Below, piece by piece: positions 8,812 through 16,122 of a stretch of 30,440 nt of DNA. The notes beneath the pieces were generated by a model. That model saw only the letters and a list, made by a program, of their open reading frames with translations, was not told the DNA's origin and did no database searches. The stretch is from Natrialbaceae archaeon Tc-Br11_E2g1 (lineage in GTDB: Archaea > Halobacteriota > Halobacteria > Halobacteriales > Natrialbaceae), in the NCBI GenBank assembly GCA_001564255.1, contig LKNC01000001.1, positions 1 to 30,440 of the forward strand, written 5' to 3'. How positions within the stretch are numbered: the stretch's first letter is position 1; every line of letters starts with the position of its first letter. Position numbers and translations under genes: made by a program.

Positions 8812-8863
8812 CGAGAAGTTACGGTGTCTCTATGCGTCGGGCGAGAAGTTACGATGTCTCTAT
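8812..8863 (+). repeat. Two tandem 22-bp imperfect repeats upstream of the liv operon
   Basis: Copies at 8812-8833 and 8842-8863 differ at one position (21/22) and are offset by exactly 30 bp, about three helical turns. Each copy contains a dyad GAGA-N10-TCTC. They lie ~70-120 bp upstream of livJ and just left of the IS element. They could be regulatory sites for the liv promoter or a duplication associated with the insertion; nothing in the sequence decides this. Confidence 0.7.
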
Positions 8864-8882
8864 CTTTAAACAGCGAGAGAAT

Positions 8883-8900
8883 CCCACCGTTTACGGTGGG
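8883..8900 (+). repeat. Left-end subterminal hairpin of the IS element
   Basis: CCCACCG-TTTA-CGGTGGG is a perfect 7-bp stem, extendable to 8 bp with a 2-nt loop. In IS200/IS605 elements such hairpins on the transposed strand are bound by TnpA. The central 10-mer CCGTTTACGG recurs in the right end (10720-10729). Confidence 0.75.
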
Positions 8901-9005
8901 CGTGAATCGCGTCGGTCGACTACACTAACCGCGAGTTAAAGCCCACTGAATACCCCACGACATAAGTTTTAATACAATTGGTCGACTTGTATACGATGAG
9001 GCCAA

Positions 9006-9398
9006 ATGAAGTACAACCTTCAAACCGGGTCGCACACGGTCTACGCGCTCCAATATCACTTTGTGACCGTCACGAAGTACCGTGCGACCATCCTCACCGA
9101 AGAAATCGCGGAACGTATCGGTGAGATTGCGAACGAACTCTCGGAGGATTTTGGGGTTGAGATTCAGAACGTGAATGGTGGGGCCGACCACGTCCACATC
9201 CTGTTCACCGCGAAACCGACCACCGACATGACGAAGTTCATCAACTCGCTGAAGGGCGTCACGTCGCGGAAGGTTCGCAGTGAGTATCCCGAAGTGAAAC
9301 AGACGCTCGAAGATTCGTTCTGGCAACCGGGGTACTTCCTCGCCAGCACCGGGCAAGTGAGCATCGACGTTCTCATGGACTACGTGGAGGATCAGTGA
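9006..9398 (+). CDS. tnpA: IS200/IS605-family transposase TnpA (Y1 HUH)
   Basis: 130 aa, normal family size. The metal-binding HUH motif is H62-V-H64 in GGADHVHILF. The nucleophile is Tyr126 in DVLMDYVEDQ near the C-terminus. Both are intact, so single-strand cleavage and strand transfer are expected to be possible. A TATA-like TTTTAATA (8967-8974) precedes it and would give a leader of a few bases. The stop and the tnpB start share one base (TGATG). Confidence 0.95.
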   Translation: MKYNLQTGSHTVYALQYHFVTVTKYRATILTEEIAERIGEIANELSEDFGVEIQNVNGGADHVHILFTAKPTTDMTKFINSLKGVTSRKVRSEYPEVKQTLEDSFWQPGYFLASTGQVSIDVLMDYVEDQ

Positions 9399-10627
9399 TG
9401 TCGTCCACGGCGACCAAGACACTCCAAGCGACCCTTGCCCCGCCGACCACGCACAAGGAGGAGAAGCTTCAGGACACGCTCGAAACGTACAGAAGCGCGT
9501 TGGACGACGCCTTCGAGAGTGGCGAGGACACGATGACTGGCGTCAGTGACGTTGTGACGCCCTACGACCTTCCGTATCAGGCGAAGGCTGCTCTCTGCAA
9601 CTACGTCCCGAAGCTCCGGAACACGTACAACGCTCGTGAAATCGACGACGAACACCCGCTCCGCCTAACGAACCAAGCTGCAAAGTTCGACCACTCGGGC
9701 GAACGTGAGCACGAGTTCACGTGGTGGGCACCGCGACCGGGACGCGGAACGAACTTCTGGATTCCACTCCGAATCAACCCGGAGCAAGAAGGACTTTGGC
9801 ACGATCTCCTCAACGAGGACGCGAAGGCCGGTCAGATTCGGCTTCAGCGCCACCGGGAGAACTGGGTACTTCACGTCACCGTCGAGTACCCGATTGAGGA
9901 ACCGACGACAGACGGTGACACCACACCAGTCGGGCTTGATATCGGTGAGACTGCGCTAATCACGGCCTGTGGCCTTAAGCACGGTACACCGACAAGACCC
10001 GTTCTCTGGAGTGGCAAGCGTGCGAAACACCTCCGAAAGGAAATGTCGACCACGCTTCAGCGACTACAGGAACGCGATGCTGAATGGCGCATCGACGAAC
10101 GGTTCGACTACTACCAGAACGCACTCACGGATATCCTCGAGAAGGCCAGCTGCGAGGTCGTCGAATACGCTGGTACCTTCGAGAACCCGGTGATCGTGAT
10201 GGAGGATCTGACGTACATCCGTGAGAACTTGGATTACGGCAAGTACATGAACCGGCGACTCCACGCATGGGCCTTTGCACGGCTTCAGGGTCGTGTTGAG
10301 GACAAAGCGAGAGATGCCGGTATCCCAGTCGAATACGTGAACCCAGCCTACACGTCCCAGACGTGCCACGAGTGCGGACACATCGGAAAGCGAAGTACGC
10401 AAGCAGAACTCCGGTGTACGAACGACGACTGTCACATCTCGACGTTTCAGGCGGACATCAGCGCAGCAGCAAGCATCGCTAAGCGGGTTGATCCGTGGGG
10501 AGAGAGCGTTCCTTGGAAACCGGGACGCAATGACTCGCCTCGGGATGGGAGCGGTTGTGACACCGCCACAAGACCACCCAAGCCGAGCGCACCTACGCAA
10601 ATGACGCTTGGAGCGTATGAGTCTTAA
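9398..10627 (+). CDS. tnpB: IS200/IS605-family RNA-guided nuclease TnpB
   Basis: 409 aa. The RuvC-like catalytic residues are all present: D181 in GLDIGETALI, E269 in IVMEDLTYIRE and D353 in QADISAAASIAKR. A four-Cys zinc ribbon lies between the last two (C323, C326, C340, C345). TnpB proteins are programmable nucleases guided by an RNA made from the element's right end; they cut the empty donor site and help keep the element. The usual D-x-N-A-A after the last Asp reads D-I-S-A-A here, a mild variation. The N-terminal half (WIPLRINPEQ, WVLHVTVEYPIEE) is the usual wedge/REC region. An in-frame GTG 3 nt earlier exists, but the ATG at 9398, coupled to the tnpA stop, is the natural start. Confidence 0.95.
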   Translation: MSSTATKTLQATLAPPTTHKEEKLQDTLETYRSALDDAFESGEDTMTGVSDVVTPYDLPYQAKAALCNYVPKLRNTYNAREIDDEHPLRLTNQAAKFDHSGEREHEFTWWAPRPGRGTNFWIPLRINPEQEGLWHDLLNEDAKAGQIRLQRHRENWVLHVTVEYPIEEPTTDGDTTPVGLDIGETALITACGLKHGTPTRPVLWSGKRAKHLRKEMSTTLQRLQERDAEWRIDERFDYYQNALTDILEKASCEVVEYAGTFENPVIVMEDLTYIRENLDYGKYMNRRLHAWAFARLQGRVEDKARDAGIPVEYVNPAYTSQTCHECGHIGKRSTQAELRCTNDDCHISTFQADISAAASIAKRVDPWGESVPWKPGRNDSPRDGSGCDTATRPPKPSAPTQMTLGAYES

Positions 10628-10639
10628 AACCTTACCAGC

Positions 10640-10764
10640 AAGCCCGGTATTCCTACTGCGTGGGAAGCCTCGCCGTCGTCGGGCTCTGCCCGACTGCCTG
10701 AGGGATCTTCGATCCCTCTCCGTTTACGGCGAGGAGGATGTCACGCGTCGGGACGGTTCGCCCG
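10640..10764 (+). ncRNA. Predicted TnpB guide RNA (omega/reRNA) scaffold and guide at the IS right end
   Basis: An outer 9-bp stem, CCTCGCCGT (10668-10676) with ACGGCGAGG (10726-10734), encloses two perfect hairpins. They are GTCGGGC/GCCCGAC with loop TCT (10678-10694) and GAGGGATC/GATCCCTC with loop TTC (10700-10718), giving a three-way junction. In TnpB systems the scaffold of the guide RNA is transcribed from the tnpB 3' end and right end, and the guide is the first ~16-20 nt beyond the element. Here that would start near 10745 (GCGTCGGGACGG). Comparable sense-overlapping transcripts of IS1341-type tnpB genes are known from Halobacterium. The 5' and 3' ends given are approximate. Confidence 0.65.
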
Positions 10765-10793
10765 CACGAGTAGACGGACAGCAGCCGGCGGTG

Positions 10794-11264
10794 TCATCCG
10801 TAATACTCGCGGAGTTTGACCAGGAACTTCATGTCACCCTCGAAGACGACGTCGTCGTCCTGATTGGTCATCGTGGTGTCGATCGTGACGAGGCCGGCGT
10901 CGTCCTTGCTCGAGATCTCGCGTTTCTCGGTGACCTCCATGTCGAGGCTGATCGTGTCGTCCATGTGGACGGGGTTGGGGATGTCCATGTAGTTCATCCC
11001 GAGGAACGCATAGACCGTGCGCTCGACGATCCCACAGCGGTAGACGAAGCCGGTCGCGAGGCTGAACGTCATCGGACCGTGGGCGACCCGTTCGCCGAAG
11101 TGCCCGTCCTCGGCGAACTCCTTGTTCGTGTGCAGCTCCGTCCAGTCACCCGTGAACGCAGAGTGCATGACGAAGTCGTATTCGGTGACTGTGCGGCCGA
11201 CGCTCTCGAAGGTCTGACCTACTTCGAAGTCCTCGAAGTAGTGTGGCTCGTAGCTGTATGCCAT
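10794..11264 (-). CDS. MaoC-like (R)-hydratase / hotdog-fold dehydratase
   Basis: 156 aa from the ATG at 11264 (MAYSYEPHYFEDFEVGQ). A much longer in-frame reading exists but its upstream part is arginine-rich and non-acidic. A TATA box centred 27 nt before 11264 fixes the start. The hotdog domain shows the MaoC opening FEDFEVGQTFESVGRTVTEYD and the active-site block FTGDWTELHTN, then FGERVAHGPMTFSLATG. The Asp and His of this block are the hydratase pair in the family. Such proteins hydrate trans-2-enoyl-CoA to (R)-3-hydroxyacyl-CoA or act in related acyl-CoA reactions. PaaZ also contains a MaoC-like half, but no aldehyde dehydrogenase half is present here. It is divergent from uspA with a compact shared promoter region. 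Confidence 0.88.
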   Translation of the reverse strand: MAYSYEPHYFEDFEVGQTFESVGRTVTEYDFVMHSAFTGDWTELHTNKEFAEDGHFGERVAHGPMTFSLATGFVYRCGIVERTVYAFLGMNYMDIPNPVHMDDTISLDMEVTEKREISSKDDAGLVTIDTTMTNQDDDVVFEGDMKFLVKLREYYG

Positions 11265-11287
11265 GTGAAATCTATTGTGAGAATCCG

Positions 11288-11295
11288 GATAAATA
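11288..11295 (-). promoter_or_regulatory. TATA box of the MaoC gene
   Basis: Minus-strand TATTTATC is centred 27 nt upstream of the ATG at 11264, consistent with a leaderless transcript. Confidence 0.65.
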
Positions 11296-11363
11296 CGTTT
11301 TCCTTCGTCCCCGGCCGCGTCCGCTCGACGCCGCCTCCCCCGACTCCGGGAATCATCCGAGGA

Positions 11364-11370
11364 GTTATAC
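11364..11370 (+). promoter_or_regulatory. TATA box of the uspA-like gene
   Basis: GTTATAC is centred 27 nt upstream of the ATG at 11394, consistent with a leaderless transcript and with this start. Confidence 0.6.
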
Positions 11371-11393
11371 AGAACGCACGCAAGGCTCGCGGT

Positions 11394-11789
11394 ATGTACC
11401 GGATACTGGTCGGCATCGACACCGACGTAGACCGTGCGATGGCACAGGCAGCGGCGATCCGAAAGCTCCCGGCCGCAAGCGAGGAGATAACGGCGATCCT
11501 GACCCACGTCTTCCAGGACAACCCCGAAGGGGCGTCGATCCAGCACCTCGATTCGGTCCGAGCGGTCACCGAGTCCCTCGAGGAAAGCGACGTCGACTAC
11601 GAACTCCGCGAGGCGAGTGGCGAACCGGCACGGGAACTGATCACGGCGGCGGAGGAACTCGAGGTCGACATGATCTATCTGTCAGGTCGTCAGCGGACGC
11701 CGACCGGGAAGGTAATCTTCGGGAGCGTCACCCAAGAGGTCATCCTCGGGACGGATCGGCCGGTGACCACGGTGAGCCCCGACCGGTAG
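11394..11789 (+). CDS. Universal stress protein (UspA family)
   Basis: 131 aa single-domain USP. It begins MYRILVGIDTDVDRA, the usual first strand with an Asp. The end carries the nucleotide-loop region SGRQRTPTGKVIFGSVTQEVI followed by the last strand PVTTVSP. The Gly-Ser of FGS is present, but the preceding G-x-x-G spacing is imperfect, so ATP binding is uncertain. The start is set by a TATA box 27 nt upstream; earlier in-frame codons lie in the divergent promoter region. Haloarchaea carry many USP paralogs with no assigned partner. Confidence 0.88.
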   Translation: MYRILVGIDTDVDRAMAQAAAIRKLPAASEEITAILTHVFQDNPEGASIQHLDSVRAVTESLEESDVDYELREASGEPARELITAAEELEVDMIYLSGRQRTPTGKVIFGSVTQEVILGTDRPVTTVSPDR

Positions 11790-11870
11790 TCGTCCGGCAC
11801 GTTTCGACTGTCGTCGCTCACGACGCCGCGAGCCATGCGACCCCAACGGGCCGGTTCACACCGACCCACA

Positions 11871-11877
11871 TATAAAT
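11871..11877 (+). promoter_or_regulatory. TATA box of the GNAT gene
   Basis: TATAAAT is centred 29 nt before the ATG at 11903 and only 11 nt before the in-frame ATG at 11885, which argues against the longer start. Confidence 0.6.
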
Positions 11878-11902
11878 TCCGTACATGAACGGCCAGCAGG
11901 CC

Positions 11903-12520
11903 ATGCAGCCGGGCCACCGACTCCCTTCCATGAACGCCTGCCCGGCCTGGAACCCCGCGACGTGCGATGGAACCGAAGGATGTCCGCCGCGGTGTCCCCG
12001 GTTCGTCGACCACCGTGGCGACCCGCTGCTCGTCGAGCCCTCGAGTCCGTGCCACGTCGACGCGATCGTCGCCATGTACGAGGACTACCCGGACGCCCAC
12101 CGATCGATGGGACTACCGCCCGTCCTGTCCGAACGGATCGTCGAGTGGGTCGAACACCTCCACGACGTCGGCGTGAACTTCCTCGCCCGCGACGGCGACC
12201 GCGTCGTCGGCCACGCGGCGTACGCCTCCACAGCGAGTGCCGAACCCGAGTTCGTCGTCTACGTCGATCCGGCGTATCACGGCAGGGGGATCGGGACCGA
12301 GCTCACCCGACACGCGATCGCGTACGCCGTCGAGGCGGGGCACGGGGCGTTGACCCTGGACGTCGACGCGGCGAACGAGCGGGCGATCCACGTCTACCGG
12401 AAGATGGGCTTTGAGACCGTCGAGTCGACCCACGCGGACCTCGAGATGCGACTCTCCCTCGAGGACCCCATCGCCGAACGGGTCCGGCTGCCGCCGGCAC
12501 AGCGGTCGGCACACGCCTAG
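11903..12520 (+). CDS. GNAT-family N-acetyltransferase with Cys-rich N-terminus
   Basis: 205 aa from ATG 11903. In-frame ATGs also occur at 11885 and 11930 (MNACPAW). The TATA box placement favours 11903, and 11930 would need a ~30-nt leader. A short Cys-rich N-terminal stretch (CPAWNPATCDG, then GCPPRCPRFVD, five Cys in ~25 residues) precedes the GNAT fold. The acetyl-CoA pyrophosphate loop is YHGRGIGTELTRHA, following EFVVYVDPAY. The last strand and helix are seen in LDVDAANERAIHVYRKMGF. The substrate is unknown. The Cys block could bind zinc and is not part of a standard GNAT domain. Confidence 0.85.
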   Translation: MQPGHRLPSMNACPAWNPATCDGTEGCPPRCPRFVDHRGDPLLVEPSSPCHVDAIVAMYEDYPDAHRSMGLPPVLSERIVEWVEHLHDVGVNFLARDGDRVVGHAAYASTASAEPEFVVYVDPAYHGRGIGTELTRHAIAYAVEAGHGALTLDVDAANERAIHVYRKMGFETVESTHADLEMRLSLEDPIAERVRLPPAQRSAHA

Positions 12521-12562
12521 ACTGGCGGGCAGGTCGAGGCCGTCTCTACCGTATTGCTCACG

Positions 12563-12570
12563 TTTTATTA
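12563..12570 (+). promoter_or_regulatory. TATA box of the EthD-like gene
   Basis: TTTTATTA is centred 29-30 nt upstream of the ATG at 12596. Confidence 0.55.
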
Positions 12571-12595
12571 GGTTCGTCTCACATTGTCAAGGCGC

Positions 12596-13321
12596 ATGTA
12601 CAAGCACGTAGCCTTGCTCGTCCGCAAGGACGGGTTGAGCCACGAGGAGTTTGTAGACCACTGGCAACACACCCACACCCCGATCGCAAAGGAGATCGAG
12701 GGCGTTTATCGCTATCAGCAGGTCCTGCCCGCAGACCCCGAGGCCGCCGAGTTCGACGGCATCGCCGAACTGTTCTTCGACGATCTCGAGGAACTGTACG
12801 ACGCACTCGGCAGCGAGGGCTCCCGGGACTACGACCCGGCCCGCGGGAAAGCAAAGGAGGCCCGCGAGGACGTCGACAACTTCCTCGCGATCGACGAACG
12901 TCCCCGCCTGATCGGCGAGGAAATCGTCGAGAAAGACGAGGTCGACGGCGACACCGACGGCCTGTACAAACACTCGGCCTTTCTCGTCCGCAAAGACGGC
13001 ATGAGCCACGAGGAGTTCCTCGATCACTGGGCGAACGAACACGTCCCGCTCGCCCGCGAGATCCCCGGCGTCGTCCGCTACGCCCGCGTCGTCCCCACCG
13101 AACCCGAACACGCCGAGTTCGACGGCATCGCGGAGCTCTACTTCGAGAGCCTCGACGCACTGCGTGCCGGACTGGGCCACGAGTCCTCCCGGGACTACGA
13201 CCCCGACCACCCCAAGGCGAAAGCGCCCCGCGAGGACGTCGAGAACTTCCTCGCGCTGGAAGACCGCCCACGCTTTGTCGGCCAAGAGCGGCTGGTGAGA
13301 GCCGACGATTTAGAGGAATGA
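12596..13321 (+). CDS. Tandem EthD-like (dimeric alpha+beta barrel) protein
   Basis: 241 aa made of two near-identical EthD-like units, at ~1-115 and ~122-235. The first opens MYKHVALLVRKDGLSHEEF and the second LYKHSAFLVRKDGMSHEEF. Each continues with D-H-W, a charged helix, Y/V-R-Y, AEFDGIAEL and SRDYDP. EthD-like domains normally dimerise to form a barrel; a covalent duplication would build the barrel within one chain. The role is unknown: family members include ether-degradation accessory proteins and small cyclases/oxidoreductases of aromatic metabolism. The start at 12596 is supported by a TATA box. The stop overlaps the next gene by 4 nt (ATGA), so the two are co-translated. Confidence 0.85.
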   Translation: MYKHVALLVRKDGLSHEEFVDHWQHTHTPIAKEIEGVYRYQQVLPADPEAAEFDGIAELFFDDLEELYDALGSEGSRDYDPARGKAKEAREDVDNFLAIDERPRLIGEEIVEKDEVDGDTDGLYKHSAFLVRKDGMSHEEFLDHWANEHVPLAREIPGVVRYARVVPTEPEHAEFDGIAELYFESLDALRAGLGHESSRDYDPDHPKAKAPREDVENFLALEDRPRFVGQERLVRADDLEE

Positions 13322-13908
13322 CCGACTACGAACCGCAGATCCGAGAGGCCTACCCCGAACTCGAGGCGATCGACGACGACGAACTCCGGGAGCAGGTCGT
13401 CGAGGCCTGGACCCTCGGCCTCGAACGCGGCGGCTGGGGGGACATCGCGGACATCCCCTACGCCTGGAACATCCACGAGGTCACGAACGTCGAACACGTC
13501 CGGGGCGTGACGAAGATCGCCCTCGAGTCAGCCGAGATCCAACGGGACTTTCACGGGGCCGACCCCGACGAGGACGTGATCGTCGCCGCCTGCTTGCTCC
13601 ACGACGTGGGCAAGTGCTACGAGTACGTCGACGTCGTCGACGCCGAGATCCTCGAGGGTACGGACAGAGAACGGTACGCCACCGAGGAGATTCCCCACTC
13701 GATTTCGGGCTACGCGCTGGCCCACGAGGTCGGCTGCCCCCTCGAGGTACAGCGGGCGATCCCGCACTTCCTCGGGGAGGTGCCGACACGGACGCTGGAG
13801 GCCGAACTCGTCAAGTCGGCGAACTCGGCCTCGTCGAACGCGATCACGCAGTCGGCGATGGGGATCACCCTCCAGGAGTGGGTCGCAGAGTACAGCCAGA
13901 CGCAGTAA
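13318..13908 (+). CDS. HD-domain metal-dependent phosphohydrolase-like protein
   Basis: 196 aa. The HD signature residues are H60 (EHVRGVTKIAL), H95-D96 (ACLLHDVGKC), then further His residues in PHSISGYALAHEVG and AIPHFLGE, and an acidic/Lys segment ELVKSANSASS near the end. This is the H..HD..D arrangement of metal-dependent phosphohydrolases and phosphodiesterases. The substrate is not recognisable. Its start lies inside the stop of the EthD-like gene, so the two probably work together. It converges on the MFS gene with only 12 nt between. Confidence 0.85.
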   Translation: MTDYEPQIREAYPELEAIDDDELREQVVEAWTLGLERGGWGDIADIPYAWNIHEVTNVEHVRGVTKIALESAEIQRDFHGADPDEDVIVAACLLHDVGKCYEYVDVVDAEILEGTDRERYATEEIPHSISGYALAHEVGCPLEVQRAIPHFLGEVPTRTLEAELVKSANSASSNAITQSAMGITLQEWVAEYSQTQ

Positions 13909-13920
13909 GAGCCCGTTGTT

Positions 13921-15210
13921 CTAGGCTTTCGGATACTTCCAGTACAGCCAGAGGCTACAGCACAGGGCGACCACACTCGAGGCCGTCGCGATACCGAAAG
14001 AGACCTGATAGCCCAGTTCCGTGTAGATCCGCGCGCCGGCGACCGTCTCGCCGGTCCAGTAGACGTCCAGAGCGTACCCCATCATCGTCGGGAACAGCGC
14101 GGCCCCGAGGAAGGCCGCACCGTTTACCGTCGAGGTGGAGACGCCGCTGGCACTGGTCGGGTGGCGTTCTTTGACCACGGCGTAGCTCAGGGTGAACGCG
14201 CCGAGTAGAAAGCCCATCGCGAAGTAGACGACGGCGACCACGGCCCGCGGTGGCTGGCCGACGACCGCGAGAACGCCGAAGCCGAGGACGTAGCCGACGC
14301 CACCGGCCACCACGAGAACCACCCGGCGCTCGAGGCGGTCGGAGAGCCAGCCGAAGGTGGGCGGGCCAAGCAGCAGGCCGAGACTGCCGAGTAAGGTGTA
14401 CCACGATGCCGCAGTAACCGAGACGCCGTAGGTCTGGACCACGTAGGGGACACCCCAGAGGCCGAGGAGGGTGATGAGGATACCCGTCGAACAGAAGAGC
14501 ATGAGACTCATCACCCACGTCTCGCGTTCGACGAGGACGAGTCGGAGGTTCTCGAGGACGTCCGCGACGGTCGAAGTCCCCTCGTCGGCGTCGCCGACGG
14601 CGTCGAAGCCGGCGTCTTCGGGTGTGTCGTCTGCGAGCACGTAGACGACGACGGCCAGCCCCAGTCCGAGCACACCGAGTCCGAGAGTGGTCTCGCGCCA
14701 GCCGAAGGTGGCGGCGGCGACGGCCAGGGGCGTCGTCGCCATGATCCCGCCCAGGCCCGCGACGGCGATGGTCAGGCCGTTCATCGTCGCGAACTCCCCG
14801 GGACGGAACCAGCTCGCACAGTACCGGAGGATCGAGATGAAGATCACCGCCCCGCCGAGGCCGACGAGCGCCCGGGAGAGGAAGGCGACGTGGTAGCTGT
14901 TCGAGAGGGCAAAGCCGACCGCCCCGGCGTTGAGCACGATCGCACCCACAGTCGCCGTCTTCTTCGGCCCGGCGCGGTCGGCGAGGATCCCCGCGGGAAG
15001 TTGCATGAGCGCGTAGACGTAGAAAAACGAGGCATGAAGGGTACCGAGGGCGGCCCCGCTCGTGTCGAACGCGACCATCAACCGGTCCGCCAGGACGGCA
15101 GAAGAGAGCCGATAGAGGTTCACGAGCAAGAACACTAACGCGAGGATCCCCCAGACGAGCCACCGACGATAGCGAAAGCGTGACCAGTATTTCACGTGGC
15201 GTGATACCAC
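13921..15210 (-). CDS. Major facilitator superfamily transporter
   Basis: 429 aa, about 12 hydrophobic segments, one MFS unit. The loop 2-3 signature is GILADRAGPKKTATVG and the matching loop in the second half is GWLSDRLERRVVLVV. An acidic central loop (DDTPEDAGFDAVGDADEG) separates the halves. Two GTG starts are possible (15210 and 15195); no TATA box decides. The topology resembles nitrate/oxalate/sugar-phosphate-type MFS antiporters, but the substrate cannot be inferred. It is not in an obvious operon with the acyl-CoA genes upstream. Confidence 0.88.
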   Translation of the reverse strand: MVSRHVKYWSRFRYRRWLVWGILALVFLLVNLYRLSSAVLADRLMVAFDTSGAALGTLHASFFYVYALMQLPAGILADRAGPKKTATVGAIVLNAGAVGFALSNSYHVAFLSRALVGLGGAVIFISILRYCASWFRPGEFATMNGLTIAVAGLGGIMATTPLAVAAATFGWRETTLGLGVLGLGLAVVVYVLADDTPEDAGFDAVGDADEGTSTVADVLENLRLVLVERETWVMSLMLFCSTGILITLLGLWGVPYVVQTYGVSVTAASWYTLLGSLGLLLGPPTFGWLSDRLERRVVLVVAGGVGYVLGFGVLAVVGQPPRAVVAVVYFAMGFLLGAFTLSYAVVKERHPTSASGVSTSTVNGAAFLGAALFPTMMGYALDVYWTGETVAGARIYTELGYQVSFGIATASSVVALCCSLWLYWKYPKA

Positions 15211-15276
15211 AGATCGAAGTGACGAAAGCGTTCGGTTTCCGGAACCCGGCTGCAGCGGTCGGCTACGGACGGCTGA

Positions 15277-16122
15277 TTACTTGCCCTGCCACTCGGGCTC
15301 GCGGTCCTCGAAGAAGGCGTCGATGCCCTCGTCTTTGTCCCCGGTGGCAAAGAGCTGGGCGAACAGTTCCGCCTCGTACTCGATGCCCTGCTCTAGGTCC
15401 ATCCGCGAACTCGCTTTCACGGCCTTCTTTGCGAACTCGAGGGCGACCGGACTCTTTTGTGCCATCGACTCGGCGAGACTGTAGACCTCCTCGTCGAGTT
15501 CGTCGGCGTCGGCACAGACGCCGTCGACGAGGCCGATCTCGTAGGCCTCATCGGCGTCGATGAGTTCACCGGAGAGGATCAGGCGCATGGCCTGACCCTC
15601 CCCGACGAGGCGAGCGAGACGCTGGGTGCCGCCGCCGCCGGGCATGATCCCGAGGTTGATCTCGGGCTGGCCGATCTTCGCACGCTCGTGGGCGATCCGA
15701 ACGTCACACGCCTGGGCGAGTTCACAGCCCCCACCCAACGCGTGGCCGTTGATCCGACCGATGACCGGCTGTGGGAGATCGTCGACGACCTCGTACACTC
15801 GTGGTCGTTTCGAGATCTCCCGTTGCTCTAGTGCCGTTCGCTCGCGGAACTCGCCGACGTCGGCCCCGGCGACGAACGCCTTGGCCTCGTCCTCGCCGGT
15901 GAGGACGACGACACGGACGTCGCTCTCCTCGATCGCTGCGGCGATTTCCTTCAGTTCGGCACGGACCTGCGCGTTCAGAGCGTTTCGTGCGTCGGGACGA
16001 TCGAGGGTGACCGTGGCGACGCCGGGAACGCGGTCGCCGACGGCGGCGTGGACGACCTCACAGTCGTCTGCGACCGCCTCTATCTCTTCGGCACCGTCGA
16101 CGGGGGAGTCGGGCAGGCTCAT
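15277..16122 (-). CDS. Enoyl-CoA hydratase/isomerase (crotonase family)
   Basis: 281 aa with a short acidic N-terminal extension (~28 residues) before the crotonase fold (ATVTLDRPDARNALN). The CoA oxyanion-hole region is AFVAGADVGEF. Both catalytic glutamates of true hydratases are present: E134 in GGCELAQACD and E154 in GQPEINLGIMPGGGGTQRL. It should hydrate trans-2-enoyl-CoA to (S)-3-hydroxyacyl-CoA, the PaaF/FadB-type step. It overlaps the upstream dehydrogenase gene by 4 nt, so the two consecutive beta-oxidation steps are encoded as a coupled pair. Confidence 0.93.
   Translation of the reverse strand: MSLPDSPVDGAEEIEAVADDCEVVHAAVGDRVPGVATVTLDRPDARNALNAQVRAELKEIAAAIEESDVRVVVLTGEDEAKAFVAGADVGEFRERTALEQREISKRPRVYEVVDDLPQPVIGRINGHALGGGCELAQACDVRIAHERAKIGQPEINLGIMPGGGGTQRLARLVGEGQAMRLILSGELIDADEAYEIGLVDGVCADADELDEEVYSLAESMAQKSPVALEFAKKAVKASSRMDLEQGIEYEAELFAQLFATGDKDEGIDAFFEDREPEWQGK

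Larger units (their letters stand above)
8865..10744 (+). mobile_element. IS200/IS605-family insertion sequence carrying tnpA and tnpB
   Basis: A peel-and-paste type element. It has an HUH Y1 transposase gene, an overlapping tnpB, a subterminal left-end hairpin (8883-8900) and a structured right end (10668-10734) followed by AGGATGTCAC. The left and right boundaries are approximate, because IS605 elements make no target duplication and lack terminal inverted repeats. The left tip probably follows the TTTAA at 8866-8870 and the right tip lies near 10741-10744. Both transposon genes are intact, so it could be recent or active. It sits between the liv operon promoter and the MaoC gene and interrupts no recognised gene. 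Confidence 0.85.

Noticed and set aside
8812..8863. Tandem repeats as a CRISPR remnant
   Set aside because: Only two copies with an 8-nt gap between them; no spacer-length separation, leader or cas genes.
8834..10752. 8-mer GCGTCGGG on both flanks of the IS as a target duplication
   Set aside because: IS200/IS605 elements make no target duplication, the left copy lies ~25 nt outside the likely tip, and an 8-mer in GC-rich DNA is easily a coincidence.
11265..11546. 94-residue N-terminal extension of the MaoC protein
   Set aside because: It runs antisense through uspA and its promoter, has a non-haloarchaeal composition, and a TATA box sets the start at 11264.
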